Assembly (NCBI GenBank): GCA_049323455.1
Contig: JBMONF010000046.1
Coordinates: 62,001 to 126,000, forward strand
Length of the DNA stretch: 64,000 bases
From: Hypericibacter sp049323455
GTDB lineage: Bacteria; Pseudomonadota; Alphaproteobacteria; Dongiales; Dongiaceae
Direction of reading: 5' to 3'
Part shown: positions 41,603 through 51,715 of the stretch, in pieces
Numbering within the stretch: the first letter of the stretch is position 1
How the letters are laid out: each line of letters opens with the position of its first letter
The notes under the pieces: generated by a model
Seen by the model: the letters and a program-made list of their open reading frames with translations, nothing else
What the model was told of the DNA's origin: nothing
Databases searched by the model: none
Position numbers and translations under genes: made by a program

Positions 41603-42367
41603 ATGGAAAACGAGAAAAGCACCGAGGCCGGTGTCCCGGCGGAGACCCCGGCGCAGAACGATGGCGGCGGGCCGATCCGCATGGGCCTGATCGCGCGGCT
41701 CAGGGCCTATTTCTTCGCCGGCATCCTGATCACGGCGCCGATCAGCATCACGATCTACCTCGCCTGGGCCATGATCACCTGGGTCGACAGCAAGGTGATC
41801 CCGCTGATCCCGGCGCGCTACAACCCGGAAACCTATCTGCCTTTCAGCGTTCCCGGCATCGGGCTGATCATCCTGCTGGTCGGCCTGACGCTGATCGGCG
41901 CGGCCACCGCCGGCATCATCGGGCGCATGCTCGTGCATTTCAGCGAGCGGCTGCTCAACCGCATGCCGGTGGTGCGCAGCATCTACAATGCGCTGAAACA
42001 GATCTTCGAAACCGTGCTGTCGCAGAAGTCGCAGGCCTTCCGCGAGGTGGTGCTGATCGAATATCCGCGCCGCGGCATGTGGGCGCTGGGCTTCATCACG
42101 GGCACCACCGAGGGCGAGGTGCAGGAGCTGACCGAGGACGAGGTGGTCAACGTGTTCCTGCCGACCACGCCCAACCCGACCTCGGGCTTCCTTTTGTTCG
42201 TGCCCAAGAGCGACATCATCCCGCTCAGCATGACGGTGGAGGAGGGCATCAAGATGGTGGTCTCGGGCGGCATCGTCACGCCGCCGGACCGCCGCCCGCC
42301 CGAGGCGCGCAAGCTGCACATCGCCTCGCGGGCGAAGCTGCCGGCAGAGGCGTCGGGGCGGGGCTGA
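41603..42367 (+). CDS. DUF502 family membrane protein
   Basis: 254 residues from the ATG at 41603 (in-frame ATG at 41552 possible). Two membrane helices (YFFAGILITAPISITIYLAW and GIGLIILLVGLTLIGAATAG) precede a conserved cytoplasmic or periplasmic domain with MPVVRSIYNALKQIFETVL and GMWALGFITG, the landmarks of DUF502. Function of the family is not established. It sits next to recG, as in many alphaproteobacterial genomes, but on the opposite strand. Confidence 0.88.
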   Translation: MENEKSTEAGVPAETPAQNDGGGPIRMGLIARLRAYFFAGILITAPISITIYLAWAMITWVDSKVIPLIPARYNPETYLPFSVPGIGLIILLVGLTLIGAATAGIIGRMLVHFSERLLNRMPVVRSIYNALKQIFETVLSQKSQAFREVVLIEYPRRGMWALGFITGTTEGEVQELTEDEVVNVFLPTTPNPTSGFLLFVPKSDIIPLSMTVEEGIKMVVSGGIVTPPDRRPPEARKLHIASRAKLPAEASGRG

Positions 42368-42456
42368 GCGAAGGCTCATTGCTGCGGTGGTTGAGCCCGG
42401 TCCGACCGGGACCTAAGGCAGATCTGGCCAGGTGAAGCCGCTTCCTTGCAATTGAA

Positions 42457-44568
42457 CTAGCCCGATCGCACCGTCTTCACCACCGCGTCGCGCTCGAAGA
42501 GATAGAGCAGGGTGCGCAGCGCCTGCCCACGCGTGCTGGCGAGATCGGGGTCGCGCTCGAGGACGAGCTTGGCGTCATCGCGCGCGGCGGCCAGAAGCTC
42601 GCCGTGGGCGGCGATGTCGGCGAGGCGGAACTCGGGCAGGCCGCTCTGGCGCGTGCCCAGGAGCTCGCCGGCGCCGCGCAGCTTCAGGTCCTCCTCGGCA
42701 ATGCGGAACCCGTCGTCGGTCTCGCGCAGGATCTTGAGCCGCGCCTTCGCGGTCTCCCCCAAGGGCGCCTGGTAGAGCAGCAGGCAGGTCGAGGGCTTGG
42801 CGCCGCGGCCGATGCGCCCACGCAGCTGGTGGAGCTGCGCCAGGCCGAAGCGTTCGGCATGCTCGATCACCATCACCGTGGCCTCGGGCACATCGACGCC
42901 GACCTCCACCACGGTGGTGGCGACCAGGATGTCGAGATCGCCATGGGCGAAGGCGGTCATAGCCGCGTCGCGCTCGGCCGATTTCTGCTGGCCGTGCACG
43001 AGGCCCACGCGCACCGGCAGCCGCTTCGCCAGATCGGCGTGCCGGGCCTCGGCATTGGCGAGATCGACCGCCTCGGATTCCTCGACCAGCGGGCAGATCC
43101 AGTAGGCCCGCGCGCCGTGAGCGATGGCGCGGCCGATACCCGCCACCACCTCCTCGAGCCGCTCCAGCGGCAGGGCGCGCGTATCCACCGGCTTGCGTCC
43201 GGCCGGCTTCTCGGTCAGGCGCGACACCTCGAGATCGCCATAGGCCGTGAGCATCAGCGTGCGCGGGATCGGCGTGGCCGTCATCACCAGCACGTCTGCG
43301 CCCTTGCCCTTCTCGGCCAGAAGCAGCCGTTGATGCACGCCGAAGCGGTGCTGCTCGTCGATCACGGCCAGGCCCAGATCGCGGAACGCGACCTCTTCCT
43401 GGACCAGCGCGTGGGTCCCGACCACGATCGGGATCGAGCCGTCAGCGAGCCCCGCCAGCGTCTCGGCCTTGGTCTTGGCGCGGTCGCGGCCTGTGAGCAG
43501 GCCCACGCGCAGGCCCGTCGCCTCGGCCAGGGGCGCGATGGTGGAAAGATGCTGGCGCGCCAGGATCTCGGTCGGTGCCAGCAAGGCGGCTTGCGCGCCG
43601 GCCTCGACCGCGATCGCCATGGCCATGAGCGCCACCACGGTCTTGCCGCTACCGACATCGCCTTGGAGCAGGCGCAGCATCGGCGCAGGGCCGGCCATGT
43701 CGGCCGCGATCTCTTCGAGGGCCAGCCGCTGCGAGGCCGTGAGCGTGAAGGGGAGGGCCTCGGCGATGCGCGCGCGGATCCGGCCGTCGCCCTTGAGCCG
43801 CCTCCCCACCAGCCGGCGCTGGCGGGCCCGCACCAGCGCCAAGGCGAGCTGGTTGGCCAGCAGCTCGTCATAGGCGAGGCGCTGGCGCGGCTTCGTCTCG
43901 GGCAGCAGGTCGGCCGGCGTTTGCGGCGTGTGGGCGGCGGCAAGGCTGGCGCGCCAGCTAGCCCAGCCCTGCAGCTTGAGAAAGGCCGCATCGATCCATT
44001 CGGGCAGCTCGGGCGCGCGCTCGACGGCCGCGCGGACCGCTTTTCCCAGCACCTTCGGCGTCAGGCCCGCGGTCAGCGGATAGACCGGCTCGACGCGCTG
44101 GATCTCCGTGGCCTCCGCCTCGGGCGCGATATAGTCGGGATGCGCCATCTGCAGCTCGCCGCCATAGCGCTCGACCTTGCCGCTCACCACGCGCGTCTGG
44201 CCGACCGGGAGCGTTTTCTCCAGCCAATCGGGCTTGGCGTTGAAGAAGACGAGGGTGAGCGAGCCGGTCTCGTCTCGGCAGCGCACCCGGTAGGGCAGGC
44301 GCGGATTGGCCGGCTTCTGGTGGCGCTCGACTGTCACCGTGACGGTGACGATGGCGCCCTCGGGCGCCTCGGCCAGCTTGGGCGCGAAGCGGCGGTCCAC
44401 CAGCCCGCTCGGCAGATGCCAGCACAGATCCACGACCTTGGGCCCGGCCAGCTTCTCGATCAGCTTGCCGAGGCGCGGGCCGACCCCGGCGAGCGCGGTG
44501 ACCGGGGCGAACAGGGGGAAGAGGATGTCGGGGCGCAAGGCTCTCTTGTGGATTTCGCGTGGGCGCAA
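42457..44568 (-). CDS. recG: ATP-dependent DNA helicase RecG
   Basis: 703 residues. RecG remodels stalled replication forks and branched recombination intermediates. The wedge/OB domain occupies about 60-190; helicase motifs follow: Walker A GDVGSGKTVVALMA, motif II DEQHRFG, motif III TATPIPRT and motif VI QLRGRIGRG. Length matches the family. It is divergent from sdhE and mfd, sharing the short region 44569-44649. Confidence 0.96.
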   Translation of the reverse strand: MRPREIHKRALRPDILFPLFAPVTALAGVGPRLGKLIEKLAGPKVVDLCWHLPSGLVDRRFAPKLAEAPEGAIVTVTVTVERHQKPANPRLPYRVRCRDETGSLTLVFFNAKPDWLEKTLPVGQTRVVSGKVERYGGELQMAHPDYIAPEAEATEIQRVEPVYPLTAGLTPKVLGKAVRAAVERAPELPEWIDAAFLKLQGWASWRASLAAAHTPQTPADLLPETKPRQRLAYDELLANQLALALVRARQRRLVGRRLKGDGRIRARIAEALPFTLTASQRLALEEIAADMAGPAPMLRLLQGDVGSGKTVVALMAMAIAVEAGAQAALLAPTEILARQHLSTIAPLAEATGLRVGLLTGRDRAKTKAETLAGLADGSIPIVVGTHALVQEEVAFRDLGLAVIDEQHRFGVHQRLLLAEKGKGADVLVMTATPIPRTLMLTAYGDLEVSRLTEKPAGRKPVDTRALPLERLEEVVAGIGRAIAHGARAYWICPLVEESEAVDLANAEARHADLAKRLPVRVGLVHGQQKSAERDAAMTAFAHGDLDILVATTVVEVGVDVPEATVMVIEHAERFGLAQLHQLRGRIGRGAKPSTCLLLYQAPLGETAKARLKILRETDDGFRIAEEDLKLRGAGELLGTRQSGLPEFRLADIAAHGELLAAARDDAKLVLERDPDLASTRGQALRTLLYLFERDAVVKTVRSG

Positions 44569-44649
44569 CGGGCTGACAGCGGAAGATTCGCCCTATATAT
44601 CCTAACGCCGCCATTGACCGCCGCCCACCGCAAGAGGAACCGTCGCCCC

Positions 44650-44958
44650 ATGCCCGAGGAGAGCCGCGCGCAGCGCCTGAGCCGCCTGCGCTACCGCAGC
44701 TGGCGGCGCGGCACGCGCGAGATGGACCTGCTGCTGGGGCCGTTCGCGGACCACCACCTGGCGGCGATGGACGAGGCCGAGCTGGCGGCCTATGAACGGC
44801 TGCTCGATGTGAGCGAGCCGACCTTGATGACATGGCTGACCGGCCAGGCCGAGCCGCCGCCCGAAACCGACCCCGCGATGCGCGCCCTGGTGCGCCGCGC
44901 GGCCGAAGGGGCGAAACAGGGCAGCGCGGTCGCCGCGGCGCAACGGAAGACGATCTGA
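44650..44958 (+). CDS. sdhE: FAD assembly factor SdhE
   Basis: 102 residues. SdhE helps attach FAD covalently to succinate dehydrogenase flavoprotein SdhA. The conserved RGTREMDLLLG segment (RGxxExD) is intact, and the five-helix length is normal, with an Ala/Lys-rich tail. It starts 81 bases from the divergent recG and precedes mfd by 12 bases, the usual alphaproteobacterial order. Confidence 0.93.
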   Translation: MPEESRAQRLSRLRYRSWRRGTREMDLLLGPFADHHLAAMDEAELAAYERLLDVSEPTLMTWLTGQAEPPPETDPAMRALVRRAAEGAKQGSAVAAAQRKTI

Positions 44959-44970
44959 CCTCTGATCTCG

Positions 44971-47900
44971 ATGTCGATTTCCCTGGATAAGGCGGGGCTC
45001 GTTCCCGTCGGTGGCGTGCCTGAGGGCTATGACGCCCTGCTGATCGCCGAACTGGTGCGCAAGCGGCGCGAGAAGCGCCCGCAGGGCGCCGAGCTGCTCC
45101 ATGTCGCGCGCGACGACGCGCGCATGGCGCGGCTGGTCGAGGCGCTGCGTTTCGCCGCACCCGAGATCGAGGTTCTCGACTTTCCGGCCTGGGACTGCCT
45201 GCCTTATGACCGCGTGTCGCCGCATCGGGACATCGTCGGCCGGCGCATCGACACGCTGACGCGGCTGATCGCGCCGCGCGGGAAAGATGCGCCGCCGCGG
45301 GTCGTGGTCACGACCGTGGCGGCGATCCTGCAGCGCGTGCCGCCCAGGGAGAGCTTCGCCGGCCAGACCCTGGTGCTGGCGGCGGGGGCCGCGCTGGAGC
45401 CGCAGGCGCTCACGGCCTTCCTGGCGGCCCAGGGCTACGCCCGCGCCGAGACGGTGGGCGAGATGGGCGAGTTCGCGGTGCGCGGGGGCATCGTCGATCT
45501 CCATCCGCCGGCTTCCCCGGCGCCGCTGCGCGTGGATTTCTTCGGCGACAGCATCGACAGCCTGCGCCACTTCGATCCCTTGACCCAGCGCAGCCTCGAC
45601 AAGGTGGAGCGCTTCGAGATCAAGCCGATCGGCGAGATCAGGCTCGATCCGCCGGCGATCGAGCGCTTCCGCACCGGCTATCGCGCGCTCTTCGGCGCCG
45701 TCGCCGGCGACGATCCGCTGTACGAGGCGATCAGCGCCGGCCGGCTCTATGCCGGCATGGAGCACTGGCTGCCGCTGTTCCTCCCCTCGCTCGAGACCTT
45801 GCCGGACTATGCGGGCGACGCGCTGGTCACGCTCGACCATCAGGCGGGCGAGGCGCGCGACGCCCGGCTCGAGATGATCCGCGACTTCTACGAGGCGCGC
45901 CGCCAGCTCGAGCGGGCGGAGGAGACCGGCGGCGTGTCCTACCGGCCGCTGCCGCCCGAGCGGCTCTATGCGAGTGCAACGGAGTGGGATGGCTGGCTCG
46001 CCGCCCGGCCCTCGGCGGCCTTCTCGCCCTTCGCGGCACCCGAAGGTGCGGGCGGGTGGCAGGATGTCGGTGCCAGGCCGGGCCGCGATTTCGCCGACGT
46101 GCGCGCGAGCGCGCCGACCCATCTCTATGCCGCTGCGGTGGAGCATATCGCGGCCGAGCAAAAAGCCCGCCGTGTGCTGATCGCCGCCGTCAGCGAGGGT
46201 AGCCGCGACCGGCTCGAGCATCTGCTGGCCGAGCACGGCCTCAAGAACAGCCAGCGCGTGCCGGACCTGCGGACCGCCAAAGCTCTGCCGCGCGACCGCA
46301 CGACCTTCGCCGTCTGGGGCATCGAGCACGGGTTCGAGGCGCCCGATCTCGCCGTCGTCGCCGAGCAGGACATCCTCGGCGATCGCCTGGTGCGGCCGGC
46401 GCAGCGGCGCAAGAAGACCGACCAGTTCCTGGCCGAGCTCGCGAACTTCTCCGGCGGCGATCTGGTCGTCCATGTGGAGCACGGCGTCGGCCGCTACGAA
46501 GGCATCGAGACGCTCGACATCGGCGGCGCGCCGCACGACTGCCTCAAGGTGATCTATGACGGCGGCGACAAGCTCTATGTGCCGGTCGAGAACATCGAGG
46601 TGCTGTCGCGCTTCGGCTCCGAGGACCTGGCCGTGCCGCTCGACAAGCTGGGCGGGGCGGGGTGGCAGGCGCGCAAGGCCCGCGTCAAGCAGCGCTTGCG
46701 CGAGATCGCGCAGGCGCTGATCCGCACGGCCGCGTTGCGCGCGGTCCATGCCGGTACGGTGCTGACGCCGCCCGAAGGGCTCTATGACGAGTTCGCGGCC
46801 CGCTTCCCCTATGCCGAAACCGAGGACCAGCAGCGCGCCATCGACGAGGTGCTGGCGGATCTGGCCGGCGGCAAGCCGATGGACCGACTGGTGTGCGGGG
46901 ATGTCGGCTTCGGCAAGACCGAGGTGGCCTTGCGCGCCGCGTTCGTCGCGGCCGGCGCCGGCTATCAGGTCGCGGTGGTGACGCCGACCACGCTGCTCTG
47001 CCGCCAGCATGCGAAGACCTTCACCGAGCGCTTCGCCGGGCTGCCGATCCGCATCGGCCATCTTTCGCGCCTGGTGTCGGCGAAGGACGCGGCTCGCGTG
47101 AAGGCCGAGCTCAAGGCCGGCAAGATCGACATCGTGGTGGGCACGCATGCCTTGCTCGCGAAGGGCATCGAGTTCGCCAATCTGGGCCTTCTGATCGTGG
47201 ACGAGGAGCAGCATTTCGGCGTGGCGCAGAAAGAGCGCCTCAAGGAGCTCCGGGCCGATGTCCATGTGCTGACGTTGACCGCGACGCCGATCCCGCGCAC
47301 GCTGCAACTGGCACTGTCGGGCGTGCGCGAGATGAGCCTGATCTCCACTCCGCCGGTCGACCGGCTCGCGGTGCGCACCTTCGTGCTGCCTTACGATCCG
47401 GTCGTCGTGCGCGAGGCGATCCTGCGCGAGCATTACCGCGGCGGGCAGAGCTTCTATGTCGTGCCGCGCATCGAGGACCTCGACAAGGTGGCCGAGCGCC
47501 TCAGGAAGCTGGTGCCCGAGATCAAGTTCGTGATGGCGCATGGGCGCATGGCGCCGACCCATCTCGAGAAGGCGATGACCGCCTTCTACGACCGCCAATA
47601 CGACATGCTGCTCTCGACCAACATCATCGAGTCCGGCCTCGACATCCCGACCGCCAATACCATGGTGATCCACCGCGCCGACATGTTCGGGCTGGCGCAG
47701 CTCTATCAGTTGCGCGGGCGCATCGGCCGTTCGAAGCAGCGCGGCTACGCCTACCTGACGCTGCCGCCTGGTCGTGTGCTCAACCCGACGGCGGCCAAGC
47801 GGCTGCAGGTGATGCAGACGCTGGATACACTGGGCGCCGGCTTCACGCTCGCGAGCCACGATCTCGACATCCGCGGTGCGGGCAATCTGCTCGGCGACGA

Positions 47901-48447
47901 GCAGTCCGGCCATATCCGCGAGGTCGGCGTCGAGCTCTACCAGCAGATGCTGGAGGACGCCGTCAAGGAAGCGCGTGGCCAGGCCGCGGCGGCGCAGGAA
48001 TGGACGCCGCAGATCAGCATAGGCATGTCCGTGCTCATCCCCGAGAGCTACGTGGCCGATCTCGGCGTCCGGCTCGGGCTCTATCGCCGCATCGCCACGC
48101 TCGTCGGCAAGAGCGAGATCGACGCCTTCGCGGCCGAGCTCATCGACCGCTTCGGGCCGCTGCCGGCCGAGGTCGAGAACCTGCTCGGCGTCATCGCCAT
48201 CAAGCAGCTCTGCAAGCAGGCCGGCATCGAGAAGGTGGAGGCGGGGCCCAAGGGCGTGGTGCTGTCCTTCCGCCACAACCGCTTCGCCAAGCCGGCCGAG
48301 CTGATCGATTTCATCAACCGCAAGCGCGACGAGGTCAGCCTGCGCCCGGACCACAAGCTGGTCTGGCGCCAGGAGTGGAAAGAGGCCGAGAGCCGCGTCG
48401 CGGGCGTGCAGGGATTGCTGACGCATCTGGCCAAGATCGCGGCGTGA
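44971..48447 (+). CDS. mfd: transcription-repair coupling factor
   Basis: 1158 residues. Mfd displaces RNA polymerase stalled at DNA damage and recruits UvrA. Seen in order: the UvrB-homology region (to about 350), the RNA-polymerase-interacting domain (DLVVHVEHGVGRYEGIETL, about 495-560), the RecG-like translocase with Walker A GDVGFGKTEVALRAAF, DEEQHFG and QLRGRIGRS, and the C-terminal TRCF domain. Probably co-transcribed with sdhE. Confidence 0.97.
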   Translation: MSISLDKAGLVPVGGVPEGYDALLIAELVRKRREKRPQGAELLHVARDDARMARLVEALRFAAPEIEVLDFPAWDCLPYDRVSPHRDIVGRRIDTLTRLIAPRGKDAPPRVVVTTVAAILQRVPPRESFAGQTLVLAAGAALEPQALTAFLAAQGYARAETVGEMGEFAVRGGIVDLHPPASPAPLRVDFFGDSIDSLRHFDPLTQRSLDKVERFEIKPIGEIRLDPPAIERFRTGYRALFGAVAGDDPLYEAISAGRLYAGMEHWLPLFLPSLETLPDYAGDALVTLDHQAGEARDARLEMIRDFYEARRQLERAEETGGVSYRPLPPERLYASATEWDGWLAARPSAAFSPFAAPEGAGGWQDVGARPGRDFADVRASAPTHLYAAAVEHIAAEQKARRVLIAAVSEGSRDRLEHLLAEHGLKNSQRVPDLRTAKALPRDRTTFAVWGIEHGFEAPDLAVVAEQDILGDRLVRPAQRRKKTDQFLAELANFSGGDLVVHVEHGVGRYEGIETLDIGGAPHDCLKVIYDGGDKLYVPVENIEVLSRFGSEDLAVPLDKLGGAGWQARKARVKQRLREIAQALIRTAALRAVHAGTVLTPPEGLYDEFAARFPYAETEDQQRAIDEVLADLAGGKPMDRLVCGDVGFGKTEVALRAAFVAAGAGYQVAVVTPTTLLCRQHAKTFTERFAGLPIRIGHLSRLVSAKDAARVKAELKAGKIDIVVGTHALLAKGIEFANLGLLIVDEEQHFGVAQKERLKELRADVHVLTLTATPIPRTLQLALSGVREMSLISTPPVDRLAVRTFVLPYDPVVVREAILREHYRGGQSFYVVPRIEDLDKVAERLRKLVPEIKFVMAHGRMAPTHLEKAMTAFYDRQYDMLLSTNIIESGLDIPTANTMVIHRADMFGLAQLYQLRGRIGRSKQRGYAYLTLPPGRVLNPTAAKRLQVMQTLDTLGAGFTLASHDLDIRGAGNLLGDEQSGHIREVGVELYQQMLEDAVKEARGQAAAAQEWTPQISIGMSVLIPESYVADLGVRLGLYRRIATLVGKSEIDAFAAELIDRFGPLPAEVENLLGVIAIKQLCKQAGIEKVEAGPKGVVLSFRHNRFAKPAELIDFINRKRDEVSLRPDHKLVWRQEWKEAESRVAGVQGLLTHLAKIAA

Positions 48448-48490
48448 AGACATCTGGGGGAATGGATTCCGATTGCCTGAACGGGTTAGT

Positions 48491-48571
48491 CGTCACCCTC
48501 GCGAAAGCGAGGGTCCATGGAGAGACCAGAGCACGGCATGGAGATGGATTCCCGCTTTCGCGGGAATGACG
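48491..48571. repeat. dispersed intergenic double palindrome after mfd
   Basis: CCCTCGC-GAAA-GCGAGGG (48496-48513) and ATTCCCGC-TTTC-GCGGGAAT (48548-48567), bounded by CGTCA and TGACGG. It matches the layout at 3931-4012 and is a typical genome-wide repeat, possibly also an mRNA-end hairpin. Confidence 0.65.
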
Positions 48572-48647
48572 GTGAAATTGGGTGCTGGCTGTTTTCGCTG
48601 ATCGCCACACCGGGGCAGCTCATCGCAAATCGAAAGGGGAAAGGCCC

Positions 48648-49262
48648 ATGTTCTACGACGCGCGGCGCGGCGATCACGGCCTGGCGCTCGATCCGTTCAA
48701 GGCGCTGGTGGTGCCGCGGCCGATCGGCTGGATCACCTCCCTGAGCGCGGCCGGCGTCGTCAATCTGGCGCCCTTCAGCTTCTTCAACGCGGTCGCAGAA
48801 GGCCCGCCCATGGTCATGTTCGGGCCGGGCGGGCGCAAGGCGGATCGCCCCGTGAAGGACAGCCGCGCCAACATCGAGGCCACCGGCGAGTTCGTCTGCA
48901 ACCTCGCCACCTGGGATTTGCGCGAGCAGATGAACAAGACCTCGGCGCGGCTCCCGGCCGAAACCGACGAGATGGCCTATGCCGGCCTCACGCCGGCGCC
49001 CTCGCGCCTCGTCAAGCCGCCGCGCGTGGCCGAGGCGCCGGTCCATCTCGAATGCCGCTACTGGAAGACGGTCGAGCTGCCGACCGACGATCCCGAGGAA
49101 CCCAACGCCATCATCATCGGCGAAGTCGTCGGCGTTCACATCGCCGACCATCTGATCCGGGAGGGGCGCGTGAACATCGTGGCCGCCAAGCCGATCGCAC
49201 GGCTGGGCTACGCGGAATATTGCGTGGTGGACCAGGCCTTCCGCATGCGCCGGCCGGACTAG
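48648..49262 (+). CDS. flavin reductase-like FMN-binding protein
   Basis: 204 residues from the ATG at 48648, behind GGGGAAAGG. It is a split-barrel FMN-binding protein: VVPRPIGWITSLSAAGVVNLAP and SFFNAVAEGPPMVMF form the flavin site, and EFVCNLATWDLREQMN follows. Family members reduce flavins or small electrophiles. No oxygenase partner gene is adjacent. Confidence 0.88.
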   Translation: MFYDARRGDHGLALDPFKALVVPRPIGWITSLSAAGVVNLAPFSFFNAVAEGPPMVMFGPGGRKADRPVKDSRANIEATGEFVCNLATWDLREQMNKTSARLPAETDEMAYAGLTPAPSRLVKPPRVAEAPVHLECRYWKTVELPTDDPEEPNAIIIGEVVGVHIADHLIREGRVNIVAAKPIARLGYAEYCVVDQAFRMRRPD

Positions 49263-49369
49263 TCCGGGAGGCAGGGCGCGCGTTTCGTGCGGGAGAAGAT
49301 CGCAGTAGCGCTCGGGCGGCGGCGCCCATATCCTACTTCCGTCGTGTGGATCATTTTCGAGGTGATCTC

Positions 49370-49918
49370 ATGCGCTGGCTCGTGACTTTGCTGGCCGGTT
49401 TCCTTGTCGCGGCGAGCGCCCAGGCGGCTGAATTCAAGGTCACGAGCCCGACCTTCATCGATGGAGCGACCTTGCCGGCGGTCCATGTGCTGGAGGGGTT
49501 CGGCTGCCATGGCGGCAACCGCTCGCCGGCGCTCGCATGGTCGGGAACGCCGCCCGGAACCAAAAGCTTCGCCATAACCCTGTACGATCCCGATGCGCCC
49601 ACCGGCAGCGGCTGGTGGCATTGGACCGTGTTCAACATTCCGGCCTCGGTGGCGTCGCTGCCGGAAGGTGCCGGCTCGCCGACCGGCCCTGGCCTGCCGA
49701 ACGGTGCGATCCAGGGGCGCACGGATTTCGGCGCACCCGGTTTCGGTGGCGCCTGCCCGCCCGAGGGCGATCCGCCGCACCACTACGTCCTCACGGTTTG
49801 GGCGCTGAAGGTGGACAAGCTGCCGCTCGACGGGTCGGCCGAGGGAGCGATGGTCGGCTTCTACCTCGATGCGAACGCCATCGCCAAGACGAGCATCACC
49901 GCGCTCTATGGGCGATAA
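49370..49918 (+). CDS. periplasmic YbhB/YbcL (PEBP-like) protein
   Basis: 182 residues with a signal peptide ending at AQAA. The PEBP fold landmarks are present: GGNRSPALAWSGTPPGTKSF, DPDAPTGSGWWHWTVFNIP and GFGGACPPEGDPPHHYVLTV. The family binds phosphorylated or phospholipid-like ligands; bacterial roles are poorly defined. Monocistronic. Confidence 0.88.
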   Translation: MRWLVTLLAGFLVAASAQAAEFKVTSPTFIDGATLPAVHVLEGFGCHGGNRSPALAWSGTPPGTKSFAITLYDPDAPTGSGWWHWTVFNIPASVASLPEGAGSPTGPGLPNGAIQGRTDFGAPGFGGACPPEGDPPHHYVLTVWALKVDKLPLDGSAEGAMVGFYLDANAIAKTSITALYGR

Positions 49919-50032
49919 GCCGGCACCGGGGCACCAAGGATCATGGCTGATCGCCATCGAACCGGGCTAGGCTTGTCGCGCCTTGTTTGCTTGCCGCTGG
50001 ATCGTAACGGCCGGAGCCGACGGAGCAACGCC

Positions 50033-50860
50033 ATGGGCATCGAAGACAACGTCGCGGAACACTACAGGCACGGCTCGCTGGAGCGGGCGGTGTTGGGTGC
50101 GCTGGCCGCTTCCGGCAAGGATCTCAACCGGCTCGAGCCGGCCGATCTCGCGCCCGTCGACGAGTTTCACATTGGCGGACGGCAGGCGACGATCGATTTC
50201 GCCGAGCGGTTGGACATCCGGCGCGGCATGGCATTGCTCGACATCGGCTGCGGCCTTGGCGGCGCGTCGCGCTACTTCGCTCAAGAGCATGGCTGCCGCG
50301 TCACCGGCATCGACCTGACCGAGGAATATGTCCGGGTCGCGACCGCGCTCGCCGGGCGCGTCGGCCTCGAAGGAGCGGTTTCGTACCGGCAGGGAAGCGC
50401 GCTTTCCCTGCCGTTTGGGGCCCGCCGCTTCGACGGCGCCTACATGCTCCATGTCGGCATGAACATCGAGGACAAGGCCAGGCTGTTCGCCGAGGTTGCG
50501 CGCGTGCTCAAGCCCGGCAGCTTCTTCGGCATCTACGACGTGATGCGCGAAGGGGAGGGCGAGTTGGTCTATCCGGTGCCCTGGGCATCGAGCCTCGCAA
50601 CCAGCTTCGTGGCGAGCGCGGCCGTTTACCGGCGGCTGCTCGAAGAGGTCGGGTTCGAGGTGCAGCAGGAGCGCGGTCGCCGGGAATTCGCGATCGAGTT
50701 CTTCCGCAAGATGCGCGCGCGGGCGGTCCAAGGAGGGCTGCCGCCGCTCGGCCTGCATATCCTCATGGGCGACACCGCGCCGCAGAAAGTGGCGAACATG
50801 ATCGCCAATCTCGAGGCCGGGCTGGTCGCGCCGACGGAGATCGTGGCCGTGGCGAGGTGA
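50033..50860 (+). CDS. SAM-dependent methyltransferase
   Basis: 275 residues from the ATG at 50033, behind GGAGC. It is a class I methyltransferase: motif I LLDIGCGLGGASRYFA (about 68-83), the acidic end of strand 2 in GIDLTEEY, and a C-terminal substrate domain. It resembles the UbiE/tocopherol/sarcosine methyltransferase group; the substrate is not evident. Isolated gene. Confidence 0.85.
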   Translation: MGIEDNVAEHYRHGSLERAVLGALAASGKDLNRLEPADLAPVDEFHIGGRQATIDFAERLDIRRGMALLDIGCGLGGASRYFAQEHGCRVTGIDLTEEYVRVATALAGRVGLEGAVSYRQGSALSLPFGARRFDGAYMLHVGMNIEDKARLFAEVARVLKPGSFFGIYDVMREGEGELVYPVPWASSLATSFVASAAVYRRLLEEVGFEVQQERGRREFAIEFFRKMRARAVQGGLPPLGLHILMGDTAPQKVANMIANLEAGLVAPTEIVAVAR

Positions 50861-51058
50861 CGGGCGACCCGGATGCGCAGGCGGTCCAGCCTGGCTGTCG
50901 CCCCGGACAAGCGCCGCGCCCGTGATTCTCAAAGTTCGCCGGCGAAGCCGGCTCGGCGCGCGAGCCGGAGCCTGAAGCAGCCGGGATGCCGAACGATGGG
51001 CCTTCGCGAGAGCGACACGGGTCAGCTCGCCACGATCCGGCAAGAGCGGGGCGCCGCC

Positions 51059-51715
51059 CTAATTGAAGCTCGCCTGGCGGCGTTCCATGTCGTCCTCGCG
51101 CGCGAGGTCGAAGAGCTGGAACAGCGCCTCCGGCTCCTGCGCGCCCGAGAGCGCAAAGCGGCCGTTGAAGATGAAGCAGGGTACGCCGTTGATGCCCTGT
51201 CGACGCGCGAACTGATCCTCCGCCACCACCATGTCGCGCTCCTCCTGCCCGAGCAGGAAGCGACGGGCCTCCGGTCCCGGCAGGCCGGCAGCGACGGCAA
51301 GCTCGGTCAGCACGTCGATGTCGCCGGTGTCGAGCCCTTCCTCGAAATAGGCGCGAAACAGCCCGTCGAGCAGCTCGCTCTGACGCCCGTAGCGATGGGC
51401 AAAGCGCATCAGCCGGTGCGACTGCACCGTGTTGGGCGTGCGCGTGATGCGGTCCAAGGCGAAGGCGATGCCTTCGCCGGCGCCGGCCAGCGAGACCGCA
51501 TCGTGGATCCGTCGCGCTCTTTCGGGGCTGCCGAACTTGGTTTCGATGTAGGTCCGCCGCTCCATGCCGCCGGCCGGCATGGCCGGGTTGAGCTGGAAGG
51601 CGCGCCAGGTGATCTGCAGATCGGGCTGCGGGCGCTGCTTCAGCGCCCGCTCGAGCCGGCGCTTGCCGACATAGCACCAGGGGCAGATCGTGTCGGAAAA
51701 GATATCGAGCTGCAT
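51059..51715 (-). CDS. DsbA-family oxidoreductase (FrnE-like)
   Basis: 218 residues from the ATG at 51715, with GGAAAGGAAA upstream. The thioredoxin-fold active site C11-P-W-C14 is at the N-terminus with no signal peptide, so it is cytoplasmic. The later QGINGVPCFIFNGRFALSGAQ segment is diagnostic of the 2-hydroxychromene-2-carboxylate isomerase/FrnE branch. It probably acts on thiols or as a glutathione-linked isomerase. Confidence 0.88.
   Translation of the reverse strand: MQLDIFSDTICPWCYVGKRRLERALKQRPQPDLQITWRAFQLNPAMPAGGMERRTYIETKFGSPERARRIHDAVSLAGAGEGIAFALDRITRTPNTVQSHRLMRFAHRYGRQSELLDGLFRAYFEEGLDTGDIDVLTELAVAAGLPGPEARRFLLGQEERDMVVAEDQFARRQGINGVPCFIFNGRFALSGAQEPEALFQLFDLAREDDMERRQASFN

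Noticed and set aside
44602..48453. 1283-residue minus-strand frame across mfd
   Set aside because: Antisense shadow of mfd and sdhE, with no domain of its own.
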